Source of the DNA: a virus
Length of the DNA: 54,058 nt
IMG/VR virus record: IMGVR_UViG_3300031776_000001
Coordinates: 1 to 54,058 of that record
Reading direction: 5' to 3' (one strand)
Shown here one piece after another: positions 36,004-45,600 of this stretch (its first letter is position 1; the number at the start of each line of letters is the position of its first letter). A model generated the notes under the pieces. That model saw nothing but the letters and a program-made list of their open reading frames with translations. It ran no database searches and was not told the DNA's origin. The translations under genes and the position numbers were made by a program.

Positions 36004-37035
36004 TCACGGCAGCACCGCCACCGCCCCATGAGGCACCCGGCCCACCAGGCGATGGAGCGCTCCATCGGCTACCTGCAGCGCCACCATGAGACGGCGCAAG
36101 TGCTCCTCGACGTCGATGCCTGGCCCCGCGCTCCGCGCTGCATGCAAGAAGACCGACGCCAGGTTGACCAGCGACAGCGGCTCCACCGGGAGCTGCGAGT
36201 GCGGTTGCACCGGAACCGTCAGTGGCCCGAGACCCCTCAAGAGCACTTCGGTGAGGTCAGCGGGCACCAGGAGGCGCCTGCCCAGCGCTGGTGCCCAGGC
36301 CTCGTCAGGGAGCACTCCTCCCTCCACATGCACCTCGTAGACGTGAGTGAAGCCCACTGGGATCCGCACCTCCCCACGCGCTGCCCCTGGTGCCGTCGTC
36401 ACCGAGAGTCCAGGAGCATCCAGGCGCACCCGTGCCAGGTTGCTGTACTCAGCTACCGCAGAGCGGATGGCCCGCAGCACCTCAGCGGGAGCGAGTTCCA
36501 GGAGCAGATAGCGTGTGCCGGGCAAGAGGGGAGACGGGAAGCTACTGACCAGCCGCAGCTCTCCACCTCGCGAGGAGGCCACCACGCGGCTCACGAGACC
36601 ATTGGCCAGGTCATCCTCCGGGTGGATCACCACATGGTGCTGCACCCAGGTGTCCTGACCACCCGGCAAAGTTTCATCGACGATGACGGTTCCATCAGAC
36701 GAGACGGCATGGATCTCCCCCTCGATCACCGGGGCCTGGTGCGCCGCCACTTGGGCCAGGAGGTCATAGAGGGAGAGCATCGGCACCGGCGTCGGGTTGC
36801 CGATGAAGGCTGGGATCACCCGCTGGATGGAACCGCGCTGGAAGGTGACCTCCCAGAGCCCTGGCACCGTGACGCGACTCCCTGGCACCCTCACCGCAAA
36901 GCGGTTCCCCCCGAGGGCAGTGGCTGACAACCCTGTCACCGCCTCGCCGAGGGAGTCGCGTACTGCCACGGTTACGCTGCCAGTGCCTGGCAGGTCGGCC
37001 ACCACGGTGAGCTCAGCGCCAATCACTCCCTCCAT
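36004..37035 (-). CDS. Putative head-tail connector/structural protein with Ig-like N-terminus
   Basis: The 343 residues start with an Ig-like or bacterial-surface-like beta domain (LTVVADLPGTGSVTVAVRDS ... GLWEVTFQRGSIQRVIPAFIG, residues 8-77), followed by a larger mixed domain with SLYDLLAQVAAHQAP and MVALQVADGALHRLVG helices. The gene lies between the small capsid-side proteins and the propeller-like tail protein. I infer a connector or tail-tube-like role, without a specific family. Confidence 0.6.
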   Translation of the reverse strand: MEGVIGAELTVVADLPGTGSVTVAVRDSLGEAVTGLSATALGGNRFAVRVPGSRVTVPGLWEVTFQRGSIQRVIPAFIGNPTPVPMLSLYDLLAQVAAHQAPVIEGEIHAVSSDGTVIVDETLPGGQDTWVQHHVVIHPEDDLANGLVSRVVASSRGGELRLVSSFPSPLLPGTRYLLLELAPAEVLRAIRSAVAEYSNLARVRLDAPGLSVTTAPGAARGEVRIPVGFTHVYEVHVEGGVLPDEAWAPALGRRLLVPADLTEVLLRGLGPLTVPVQPHSQLPVEPLSLVNLASVFLHAARSAGPGIDVEEHLRRLMVALQVADGALHRLVGRVPHGAVAVLP

Positions 37036-37051
37036 GACCTCTCCCCCTCCG

Positions 37052-37549
37052 TCAGCTTCCCTTCTTGCGCGTCTCCGGCGGCGGCGTCTCGGCAGGCTCC
37101 TCAGTCTCCACGATATGCGTCAGGTAGTCATCCAAGAAGCAGATCTGCGACTCGTCGTAGAGAGCCCGGATCTCTGGCTTCAAGGTGGTCCACTGGAGAC
37201 GGGTGAACCCTGTGGCCTGGTCTCTCCCGCGGTAGAGCCCTCGCTCCCCGAAGTTGTAGAGGAGGTCGATGGCCACACTGCGCGGCACACGACGCCCCTC
37301 TGGTCCAAAGGTCCACTCCCGCCCCTGGTAGCGGACCACCATCGGCTTGCCAGAGGCCGGGGCAATGCGCACCCGCCCATCCCCCAGGTGATCCGCGTCT
37401 ACCCAGGCACGCAAGAGCTGAGTCCGCTCCGGCTCCTCGGTGCGGAACAGGATGTCATCCAGCCGAAGCCCTGCCACCTGGGTGGGATCCGGCACCGTCA
37501 CACCCTGCGCAATCAGAACCGGCGCCTGCTCCTGTATCCGGATGCTCAT
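37052..37549 (-). CDS. Small structural/connector protein
   Basis: A 165-residue protein starting MSIRIQEQAPVLIAQGVTVP, with GGAGGGAAC at the ATG; the longer frame upstream has no ribosome site. A central beta-rich section (RIAPASGKPMVVRYQGREWTFGPEGRRVPRSVAIDLLYNFGERG) is followed by helices and an acidic, proline-rich tail. Its start overlaps the stop of the zinc-ribbon gene upstream. Context next to the capsid suggests a head-tail joining role. Confidence 0.6.
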   Translation of the reverse strand: MSIRIQEQAPVLIAQGVTVPDPTQVAGLRLDDILFRTEEPERTQLLRAWVDADHLGDGRVRIAPASGKPMVVRYQGREWTFGPEGRRVPRSVAIDLLYNFGERGLYRGRDQATGFTRLQWTTLKPEIRALYDESQICFLDDYLTHIVETEEPAETPPPETRKKGS

Positions 37550-37848
37550 GTTCCCTCCTTGGCCACGCTGCACAACTCTCGCAGATCCTCGGCGCTGACG
37601 AGGTCAGGATCCTGCGTCGGAGCTATCTGGCAGGGCAGATACTCCGGATCATCGTGGATCCCCTGCCAGTAGACAGGATCCGTCGGGGAGGCCGAGTAGT
37701 TGGGGGGCCGCATCACGATGACGGGGCTGGTGAAGACACGTTGGGCCAGCTTCCCGCACACACAGTGCTGCGGCTGCCCCGCCTCTGCCATGGGAAGCTT
37801 CACGAGGTACCGCAACCCACCCTGGCAACGGAAGACATACCACGGCAT
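37546..37848 (-). CDS. FmdB-like zinc-ribbon protein
   Basis: A 100-residue protein starting MPWYVFRCQGGLRYLVKLPM with a C-V-C pair (QPQHCVCGKLAQRVFTSPVI) near residue 35. The M-P-x-Y-x-F-x-C ... C-x-C order followed by R-V-F-T-S-P is the FmdB-type regulatory zinc ribbon. The rest is unstructured with Pro/Asp. The start follows GGAGGGTGACC. It sits directly after the capsid gene, and such ribbons are frequent beside phage capsid genes, perhaps as assembly factors. Confidence 0.72.
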   Translation of the reverse strand: MPWYVFRCQGGLRYLVKLPMAEAGQPQHCVCGKLAQRVFTSPVIVMRPPNYSASPTDPVYWQGIHDDPEYLPCQIAPTQDPDLVSAEDLRELCSVAKEGT

Positions 37849-37870
37849 GGTCACCCTCCATGGGAATGGA

Positions 37871-37895
37871 GGGGGAGGGATCAACTCCCTCCCCC
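37871..37895 (-). terminator. Hairpin after capsid gene
   Basis: GGGGGAGGGA (37871-37880) and TCCCTCCCCC (37886-37895) pair perfectly around TCAAC, eight bases after the capsid stop on the minus strand. Without a long U-run it may lower expression of downstream genes relative to the abundant capsid protein. Confidence 0.6.
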
Positions 37896-37903
37896 GCTCA
37901 CCA

Positions 37904-38866
37904 TTACGTGGTCTGCAGGTCACGAATGGCACCCTGCCGCCCCGGGTGACGGCAGATCAGGTTGGCGTAGGTCTTGATCACATACTCTTCCCGGTCCGTG
38001 TTCACCGGCACCTGATCTGTCTCGAAGGGCAGGAGCACCTCGTAGCTCCAGTCACGCTTGTCGATCCAGAACATGGCACCTGCCGCCATGCGCGGCACCA
38101 CCATGACGGGGATCGAGTCGTACTCCAGGGCCTCGAAGCCGCCGTCAGCCTTGGTGACATTGACCCAGCGGCGCCGCTCCTCCAAGAGGTTGCCGTACTG
38201 GTCGAAGTGGACGCGGCTGGTCAGGATGAAGGAGATCTCAGCCTCCCGCTCCGGTACCTCGAGTTGAGCCCGCATCTGCTGGAAGAGCCCCATGGTGAGA
38301 GGACGCGCCGTGCCACCATTGGCCAGCACCACGCTCCGCCACCAGGTAGCGGTGCTCCGGTTGATGGTGGCATACACCCCAGTGTCGCGGATGATGTCCC
38401 CCAAGGAGTCCATCTCGACGCGGGCATACTCGTCGGCGACGGTGTTGGGGTTGATGTTCAAGAGGTGCCCATCGATCCGGTACAGGAGGTCCAGCGAGGC
38501 TCGGCGGGCCTCCTCAGCCAGGACGCGCACCAGGGCTGCTTCATCCGACTTGGTCGCCGCGATGGCCAGACCAGATGCACCATAGGTGATGCGGGCCATC
38601 TTGTAGGGCTTGCGTGCCCTCTCGTATGCCTGCTTGCCAGCCTCGGCGATGACGTCATCTTCACGGTAGAAGACAGCACTGTTGTTCCGGTCATAGTGGA
38701 CGATCCACTGGGCCTCATGACCAGTGCCAGCCTTGGTCCCGAACAGCTTGACCAGTGTCACCTTTTCACCGAGAGCCCGCACAAACGGCTTCTCGAAGTG
38801 CTCCCGGAAGATCCGCGCCAGATCAGTCAGTGCACCTGCACTGGTATAGACTCGCGGACTCGCCAT
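37904..38866 (-). CDS. Major capsid protein (HK97 fold)
   Basis: A 320-residue protein: MASPRVYTSAGALTDLARIF, a loop and long-helix region (SDEAALVRVLAEEARRASLDLLYRIDGHLLNINP), then the peripheral and axial segments (RPLTMGLFQQMRAQLEVPER ... FILTSRVHFDQYGNLLEERR ... IPVMVVPRMAAGAMFWIDKRDWSYEVL), a pattern of the HK97-fold capsid proteins of the T7/P22-like and related groups. It follows the scaffold gene and is preceded by GGGAGGGAAACG. The hairpin after it marks it as the main late product. Confidence 0.88.
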   Translation of the reverse strand: MASPRVYTSAGALTDLARIFREHFEKPFVRALGEKVTLVKLFGTKAGTGHEAQWIVHYDRNNSAVFYREDDVIAEAGKQAYERARKPYKMARITYGASGLAIAATKSDEAALVRVLAEEARRASLDLLYRIDGHLLNINPNTVADEYARVEMDSLGDIIRDTGVYATINRSTATWWRSVVLANGGTARPLTMGLFQQMRAQLEVPEREAEISFILTSRVHFDQYGNLLEERRRWVNVTKADGGFEALEYDSIPVMVVPRMAAGAMFWIDKRDWSYEVLLPFETDQVPVNTDREEYVIKTYANLICRHPGRQGAIRDLQTT

Positions 38867-38899
38867 CGTTTCCCTCCCATTGCATCATCGCTTGCGTCA

Positions 38900-39577
38900 T
38901 CAGCGTCCCTGGAGCGACCTCACGATGGCTTCCACCGCCTCGTCGAAGGTCTCCGCTGGGCGCGGAGCTGCACCACCAGCTGCCCCTTCGAACTTGTCAG
39001 CTTGGGTGGCCCGGCGCTGGCTCTTGGCAGCTTGTCGCCGGATCTGCGCCAACTCGCGAGCCACCATCTCCATCGCGTAGGGATCATTGATCTGGTAGAG
39101 GCGCTCTGCGGGAACGCCGTAGCGCTGCGACAAGGTCATGACAACCAAGTGTTTGGCCAGTTCTTGCAGCTGCTGCTCCGCATAGGAGAGCTGCGCAGCC
39201 TTCTGTTGCATAGCCATATCAGCATAGAGCTGCTGCGCCACCTGAGGACGCTCCTCCTCCGGGATCTGCTGCAGCTGCTGCTGCAGGATCATCTGCTGGA
39301 GCTGTGCCTCGAGGCGGGCCTTTTCGAGTTCCAGGGCGCGGCGGGCCTCCACTTCACGCTGGACACGCGCCTGCAGCCCCTTGAAGCGTCGTTCCCACTC
39401 CTCAGCCCGGCGCCGGTACACCTCAGGATCGGCTGCCTCCTCTCCCCGGGCAGCTGCCAGATCCTCAGCAGTATCAGCGCTCCCCGTTCCAGCGAGACCC
39501 TCGTCCTCGAGGGGAAGCTCCTGGCTTTCCTCGGGTTCGGGGGCTCCGGTGACGGTGGGGAACTCGAGCTCTTGCAT
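38900..39577 (-). CDS. Scaffolding protein
   Basis: A 225-residue acidic protein with a disordered N-terminus (EPEESQELPLEDEGL), a long coiled coil (about residues 55-150: RAEEWERRFKGLQARVQREVEARRALELEKARLEAQLQQM, then Gln-rich) and a C-terminal basic helix (RRQAAKSQRRATQADKFEG) that would bind the capsid. It is directly upstream of the capsid gene. This composition and order are typical of phage scaffolds, which guide head assembly and leave before packaging. GAGGAGG precedes the ATG. Confidence 0.82.
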   Translation of the reverse strand: MQELEFPTVTGAPEPEESQELPLEDEGLAGTGSADTAEDLAAARGEEAADPEVYRRRAEEWERRFKGLQARVQREVEARRALELEKARLEAQLQQMILQQQLQQIPEEERPQVAQQLYADMAMQQKAAQLSYAEQQLQELAKHLVVMTLSQRYGVPAERLYQINDPYAMEMVARELAQIRRQAAKSQRRATQADKFEGAAGGAAPRPAETFDEAVEAIVRSLQGR

Positions 39578-39653
39578 GGTCTACCTCCTCGTGTCATCCC
39601 TGTTCAGGGTGGTGAGCGGGAGGGAGGTGGGGCCTCCCTCCCCCTACCACCTC

Positions 39654-42600
39654 TTACCGCTGTGTCGCTTGCCAGTAGGCCTGCGGAGTGCGTGGTACCC
39701 CGCGAGGCTGCTTCTGCACCCACTCGAAGTAGCGGCGGAGCTCCGGATCCTGCTGGATCAGCTCCTCCTGCTTGCCCGGCGGCAGGAACAAGAGCGCTTG
39801 CACCTTGGCCACCAGGTTCTCCGGCCCCGGCTTCCAGGAGAGCGGGACGTAGGCAGCACCGATCCAGCCCTGCTTGGCCAGCTGGCTCATGGTGCCGCGG
39901 GGGAGCTCACTGGAGGCGGGTAGCTGAGCCCTGGCCTCGCGGATCTGCCGCTCCGTCTCAGGGAGGAACTTCACCGGTACCGGGAGCGTCATGCCCACCA
40001 CCTCCTGCGCCAAGAGCTGGCGCCGGACATCTTGCCAGGCGCGCTGGAAGATGGGGCTCTCGGGATCATTGAGCGCCTTGACATACTCTGGATCCGCTGC
40101 CCTCCCGGTCTCCTCCACCGACAGCTCCAGGATCCGCTTCTTCACCAGGTAGTCGGTGTAGCCAGATCCGGTGAGCGTCTCAGGCTGGCCACGGATCCGC
40201 CGGATCCCCTCGCGGAACGGCTGCTCCACATCCAGGCCCGTCGCCTGCGCCAGGAGACCAGAATGGCGCAGCACCCGCATCGGCTCCCAGTCCTCACCCA
40301 GCACTCCCGCCACTCCCAGCGGGATCTCAGCCCAGGGAGCCAGGCCCAACCCTACCCGCGAGGCCTGGACCTGGAGCCGCGCCAGGAGCGGGGCGTCATC
40401 TGGGATGTAGCGGTACTTGAGCTGGTCAGCGATGGAGAGCGCCACTATCGGGTTGGCATAGGCAGTGCCGGGGCCGAAGAGCCAGCCCAGGAAGGGGACC
40501 GGCATGGTATCGATGAAGCGCCGCGGCAAGCCCAGCCGCTCCCGCTCATCCTCAGCGATCTGGTGGTAGCTCTCCCAGGCCCGCAGGAGCCAGGGATGCT
40601 GCCCCAGCGTCTCGAGGTAGAAGGGGATGTTCCTGGTCGCCCAGAAGTGGAAGGGTGCCCAGGCCCGGATACCCAACCACCTCTCGATGTTCTTCTCGTC
40701 GCCGTAGTCGAAGAAGAGGCGACGGGCTAGCTCTTCACCGCGCCGCGAGGCCTCCACCTGCACCCGGCTCCAGGCGGCGGAGAGTTCCGCGGCCTGCTCT
40801 GGGGTGCCACCCACCCGGCGCACTGCCTCTTCCAGCTGCTGCACCGAGAAGACCACCCCGCGCTCCGTGGCATCCAGCATCCGGATGAGCCGGTTACCAT
40901 TGCGAGTCCCCAGTACCTGGCGCACCAGCCCATCGAAGGCAGGTCTGGCCTCCCGCAGCTGGCGCAGCGTCTCGGTGATCCAGGCCCCGCTCCGGAAACT
41001 GGATTCCACTGCCTGGCCCACCCGGCGGTTGAACTGCACCAGCTTCTCGGCACCAGCCCCCAGGCGGCGCGAGAGTCGCGAGAGGAGTGTCCCCAGCGCG
41101 GTCTCGGCCTGTGGAGAGGCAAACTCCTCCCACACCGTCGTCTGGGGCCTCCAGAGCACCGACTCCGGAATCGGGATGCCCAGGCGCTCCGCGAGGGTGA
41201 AGGCACTGCGTCCTATCACAGGGTTGACGCCATAGAGCACCGCCTTCACCGTCGAGTCCAGGATGTTCTGGAGGTGATAGCGTGGCGTCAGGAGTGCCTG
41301 CTCCCGCCAGGCCCGCAGCGGCAGTGCCTGGGCCAGGCGGCTGAGAGCCCGCACCGCTACTGGATCCTTCTCCACCCCCAGGCGCTTGGCCATCTCGTCA
41401 GCATAGGCCTCGACGAGTGCCTCCCGCCGCGTCTCTGTCACAGTCTTCCCCAGCACTGCCTCCGCCGCCTCGTCAGGATCCAGGCCGATGAGCTGGAGGA
41501 AGTTGTCGATGACGCGGCGCTGGTTCTCGTCGGCAAAGCGCCTAGCCTCCACCACGTCGCGGATGGTGGCTGTGGGAGCTAAGAGATCCGGTGCCAGTGG
41601 CTCCCGCTCCACCAGGTGCTGGCTGATCTCGCGGAGCGCCTGCCGCGCCGCTTGGAAGCTCTCCTCGAGCTGCTGCACCCGCGGCAGTGCCCCCGCCTCG
41701 CGGAGCACCCGCACCATCTGATCCGGCAGGACACTTCCATACCAGCTCCGCGCTAGCTCCCCTTGCACCTGACCACGCAGGCGCCGAGTGCGTGGGAGCA
41801 GGCGGTCCACCAGGCGCTGGGCTACCGGGAAGCGGACTCCGAAGGCAGCCCAGGTATCCCCGACCTCGCGGAGGAGGGCTGCCGCGTGGTTGCGCAGCTC
41901 CTGTGGGGAGCTGGCCCGCAGCGCTTGCACCACCCGTGGCCGCAAGTGCGGGAGCCACAATGAGACCGCTGCCAGCGGCTCATTCTCGTTGCCGAAGGTC
42001 CTGCCCAGGAGCTCGGCCAGCTGGTCCAGGTTCTGCTGCGGCAGCCGCTCCTCGGCAGCGATTTGCGAGAGCACCTCGCGGAGATCCTCCACTGCCAGAG
42101 GACGCATCGTCGGACCTGGCTTGCCGCGGGTGAGCCGGGCTGCCTCACCAGCAGCCTCCTCCACCACCTCCTGGGCGAGTTGGCCACCGAAGTGCGCCTG
42201 GACTACCAGACCGGCATCGGGCCCCAGGACCCCTGCCTTCTGGAGCAGCCACTCCAGGTGCCCGAGTTCTCGCTGGGAGAGGCTGCGCAGGCGCCCATCG
42301 GATCCCACACGCCCTAGGATCTGCTCCACCCCGGGAGCCCAGTCTTGCCCCGACAAGAGGTAGCGCACCGCCTTGTCGAAGAGTGCTCCCTTGAGACGCG
42401 GGTTGAAGTCGAGTGGACCCTTGCCCTGGTCATCGAAGAGGGGGCGACCCGCCACCTCGGGGTTGGGATCACCCGCCTCGAAAGCCAGGCGACGGCTCTT
42501 GCGGATCTCCCTCAGAGTCCGTCGGACCTCCTCCTCAGTGCGTGGACGGACCTCCTCCCAGAGCAGTGAGCGCTGCCCGGCACTCTCCAGATCCCTGGCG

Positions 42601-45600
42601 GCTGCCGTCTCCACTTGGCGCAGCTGCTCCGGGGTGGCGGGAACCAGCCTGCCAGGCTCCACCGCGAAGTCGCGTGGCCAGGTGCCGTCGTCCAGTCGCA
42701 CCGAGAACTTGACCACGCCCTCGGGTGTATCGACCTCGGTGAAGAAGAGGCGCTCCGGACCTTGAATGGAGACCTCTCCCGTCGCCTGGACCACGTGCCC
42801 GCGATGCGGACCACTGGTGTAGACCAGGCCCTTGCCGCCTACCAGCACTGACTCCTGCTCATACTTGGCCCCGAGTTCCAGGGCATCCCGTTCCCGCATA
42901 CCGGGAACCAGGAATGACTCCTCGACGATCCCCTCCTCCGAGTAGCGTCCTCGCACCGGAATCGGCTGGTAGCCACGGCTTTGGAGATCTGCCAGGAGCT
43001 CCTGGCGCCGTCGCACCAGCTCCTCCTCCGGGAGCCCCAGCTTGTCGGAGGTCAGGACCACGTAGTCGCCGCTCTCCAGGATCTCCCGCAGCCGCTTGGG
43101 TACCGGAGCAGCGGGCAGTGCCAGGTCCTGCAACAGTTCCCGCGCTACCTCAGGTGTCAGCGCCTCGCGGGGCAGCCCTCGCCGGTAGGCCACTTCAGCC
43201 ACGCGGCGGTAGTTCTCGAGAGCCTGGCGCAAGGGTTCTGGGACGTCACCAGTGGCCAGGAGCCTCTCGACACCGCGGGCAAAGGCTTCTTCAGCAGGAG
43301 CTGCCTCCTCGGCGAAGATCCCCGCCCCACGCGCCACGTAGCGCATGAGGTGGGCCAACTCATGCGGCAGCGTGGTGATGTCGGCACGCGGTGTGAGGTA
43401 GATCACTGGGCCACCCGGCCCGAGTTCCAGGTACCCCCGCACCCGGCGCAGCCCCTGGTAGAGCCGCGGATAGAGCACATCGATGATGGCGGCTGCCTCG
43501 TCGCTCCGCAGGATGCCGCGCTGGGCCACCTCGGAGAGCAACTCGCGGATCTGCGGATCCCGCTTGGCGATGTCGCTGGGCATCCAGAGGTCCCAGTCGG
43601 CCAAGATCTTGCGGATCCCGCTGGCATCACCCTGGAGCAGCGCCTGCACCACCTCACCAAGACCGCGCTTCACCCCCTCTCCCTCGATCCGGATGATCTG
43701 CCAGAGCCCGGCTTGCAGCGCCGCCAGGTTGGGATAGAGCCTAGACAGCTCCGGATCGCGCTGCACCCGCCGCCAGAGTTCCCGCAGGAGCACCCGCTCC
43801 GCCACTGCCCTGGCCGGTCCCGCTGCCTTCTCAGCCTGGGCCACCGCCTCCTGGTAGGGGATTCCTGAGAGCAGAGCTATATCGCGGCGGATCCAGCGGT
43901 CCAGTGCAGCGCCATTGACCTCCCGCTCAGCCCGCTTGATGTACTGGAGCACCTGCTCCTCCGGTACCCCAGCTGCCCGCATGGCCACTGCCTGGTCGAA
44001 GATGTCAGCGTAGCGGTCCACCACGTAGGTGTAGTTCATCAGCTTGTCGAGGTAGGGTGACGGCTGCCCCGGCTTGGGCACCAGGCGCCCCAGATCCGGT
44101 ACCCGCCTCCAGAGTGGCTCGGCCAAGTTGGTCACATCGGCGAAGGCGCTATCCGGCAAGAGGCCAGGGTATCCCAAGAGCAGGAAGCGCCGGAACTCGT
44201 CGAATCCCGCCAGCAACATCCCTGAGGGATGGCGCCCCTCGGCCAGCTGTCGCGTCCATCCTGCCACGGCACGGAGGTTCAGGAGCGGGTTGGCTCCCTT
44301 GCCACCCGCCGCCCAGGCCGCCAGGGCAAAGTCGCGGATATCCCGGTTCTCGAGGCGATGCCGCACCAGCTTGGCCGCCTCTTCAGGCACCAGGTACCCT
44401 GCCTCGTCCACCCTGGTGAGGTCGATGCCCAGCCGCCGCGCCAGGGTGGGATCCACCCGGTCTACCCTGGTCAGCCCCAGCGTCCTGGCAGTGTCCAGGA
44501 GCGGGTTCACCGGCTGCTCAGGGATGACGAACTTGGTCACCCCCGTCAGGCGACTCACAGAGCGCTCCCGCGGTGGGCGATAGGGTACCTCCCCGATACG
44601 GCTCATCGCCTCGCGGAACAGTGGCTCCGGTATCGCCTCGGTGGGGCGGAAGCGGTACCCCATCTCCTTGAGGGTCTCGTTCAGGCGCTTGGCCTCCGCC
44701 TCGGAGAGGTAGACAGCGCGCTGATAGGCTGGATCCACGTTGCGGGGATCCACCAGCCGCTGGATGGCCTCCTCCGGGAGTCCCTGCCCACGGGGGAAGA
44801 GCCGCGAGAACCAGGCACCGGCATCCCGATACCAGGCTCCCGCCTCTTTGGCCATCGGCTCTCCCATGGCCTGGGAACCGGCCCGCAGCCGCCGCTGCCA
44901 GCGCTCCACCGCATCCGGTGGGTGGCTGAGAAACTTCAGCGCCGAGGCCACCAGTTCCTCGTCGGGGCTCTCCGGTACATAGCGTGGATCCTCCAGCATC
45001 TTGCGGGTGACCTCTTCCACGGTTTGGAAGAGCTTGCTGGCCCCACCGGGGTCGTCCTCGAAGGAGGCGCGGATCCGCATCATCCCATAGACCTCGTCGA
45101 GGTCGCGGAAGCGCCCCGGGTTCTGGGCATAGGTAGCCACGGCTACCGCGTCGAGGATCCGGTGCAGCGTCTGGCGGGTGGGTGCTGGGAACTCCCGCGT
45201 CAGCAAGGCATCGTCCAGCTCCAGGTGGACGCGCATTCTTTCGGAGGGGCGCACCAGGATCCGGTTCCCCTCGCGGACCTCCTGAAGGAGACCGCGCTCC
45301 AGGAGCTCCCGTTTCACCTCGATGAGCGGCTCGCGGGCCTCAGGGCGCAAGGGTGCCTCCCGCGAGAGCGCATCCCAGGCCCGCGTCAGGCTCACACTGT
45401 CCACCCCGCGGATGACGTCACGTACCTGCTCCCGCGGTTGCCCGATGAGCAAGTCTGCCCACCCCTGGCGCGCCAGTCGCACTACTTCTCCCTCGGGAGC
45501 CAGAGGGTTCTCGACACCGCGGCTCTCCGCCTCCTCCAGGGCGCGGCGGAAGAGTTGGACGTTCTGGCGGAGCTCCGCCTGCGGCGACTTCTGGAAGAGT

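Noticed and set aside
34879-36927. Long + strand open frame opposite tail genes
   Set aside because: Antisense to the propeller and connector genes; no ribosome site or protein features.
37700-40072. Long + strand open frame (790 codons) across capsid and scaffold genes
   Set aside because: It is antisense to the clear capsid and scaffold genes and has no matching ribosome site or recognisable domain; high GC content keeps the opposite strand free of stops.
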